Of a stretch of DNA of 5,212 bases, positions 5,199-5,212 are shown piece by piece. This DNA comes from PVC group bacterium (GTDB lineage: Bacteria; Verrucomicrobiota; Kiritimatiellia; SS1-B-03-39; UBA6053). Position numbers and translations under genes: made by a program. Location: assembly GCA_003565815.1 (NCBI GenBank), contig PXAS01000322.1, forward strand, positions 1-5,212, written 5' to 3'. The notes beneath the pieces were generated by a model. It saw only the letters and a list, made by a program, of their open reading frames with translations. It searched no databases and was not told where the DNA came from. Within the stretch, counting starts at the first letter, position 1. Each line of letters opens with the position of its first letter.

Positions 5199-5212
5199 AA
5201 ATCCGACGCAAG

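Overview
All recognisable genes in this GC-rich window lie on the minus strand: one tRNA and seven protein genes, packed tightly with short gaps or overlaps. An exosortase with an EpsI-type partner, a HemQ/chlorite-dismutase-family protein and an FHA protein suggest a Gram-negative bacterium. The combination would suit Verrucomicrobiota or a related PVC lineage, but that is inference from gene content only.

Reading in the direction of transcription (high to low coordinates): positions 5212-4984 are a non-coding leader with a long inverted repeat, an 11-bp direct repeat and a likely promoter. Next comes an exosortase module: exosortase (4983-3988), an EpsI-like partner overlapping it by 34 bases (4021-3221), and a HAD-IIIA phosphatase of GmhB/HisB-N type joined by an ATGA overlap (3224-2679). 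This unit probably sorts and cleaves C-terminally tagged surface proteins and may be tied to exopolysaccharide production. No tagged substrate lies in the window.

A second probable transcription unit begins at a promoter inside 2612-2678. It contains an FHA phosphothreonine-binding protein with a long charged tail (2611-1940), a chlorite-dismutase/HemQ-family protein with altered key residues (1928-1200), a HAD-IA hydrolase (1190-462) and a small VF530-family DNA-binding protein (402-178). tRNA-Pro(UGG) follows at 78-2, with its own likely promoter.

The most interesting signal is in the exosortase/EpsI overlap. A canonical dnaX-type slippery heptamer (A AAA AAG) sits in the exosortase frame at 4015-4009, and a -1 shift there would enter the EpsI frame. 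The product would be a fused exosortase-EpsI protein, an arrangement known as a natural fusion in other bacteria. Other points are a four-cysteine, zinc-ribbon-like insertion in EpsI, a HemQ-family protein that seems to lack the catalytic tyrosine, a C9 tract in the phosphatase gene, and two similar promoters placed so close to their ATGs that the transcripts may be leaderless.
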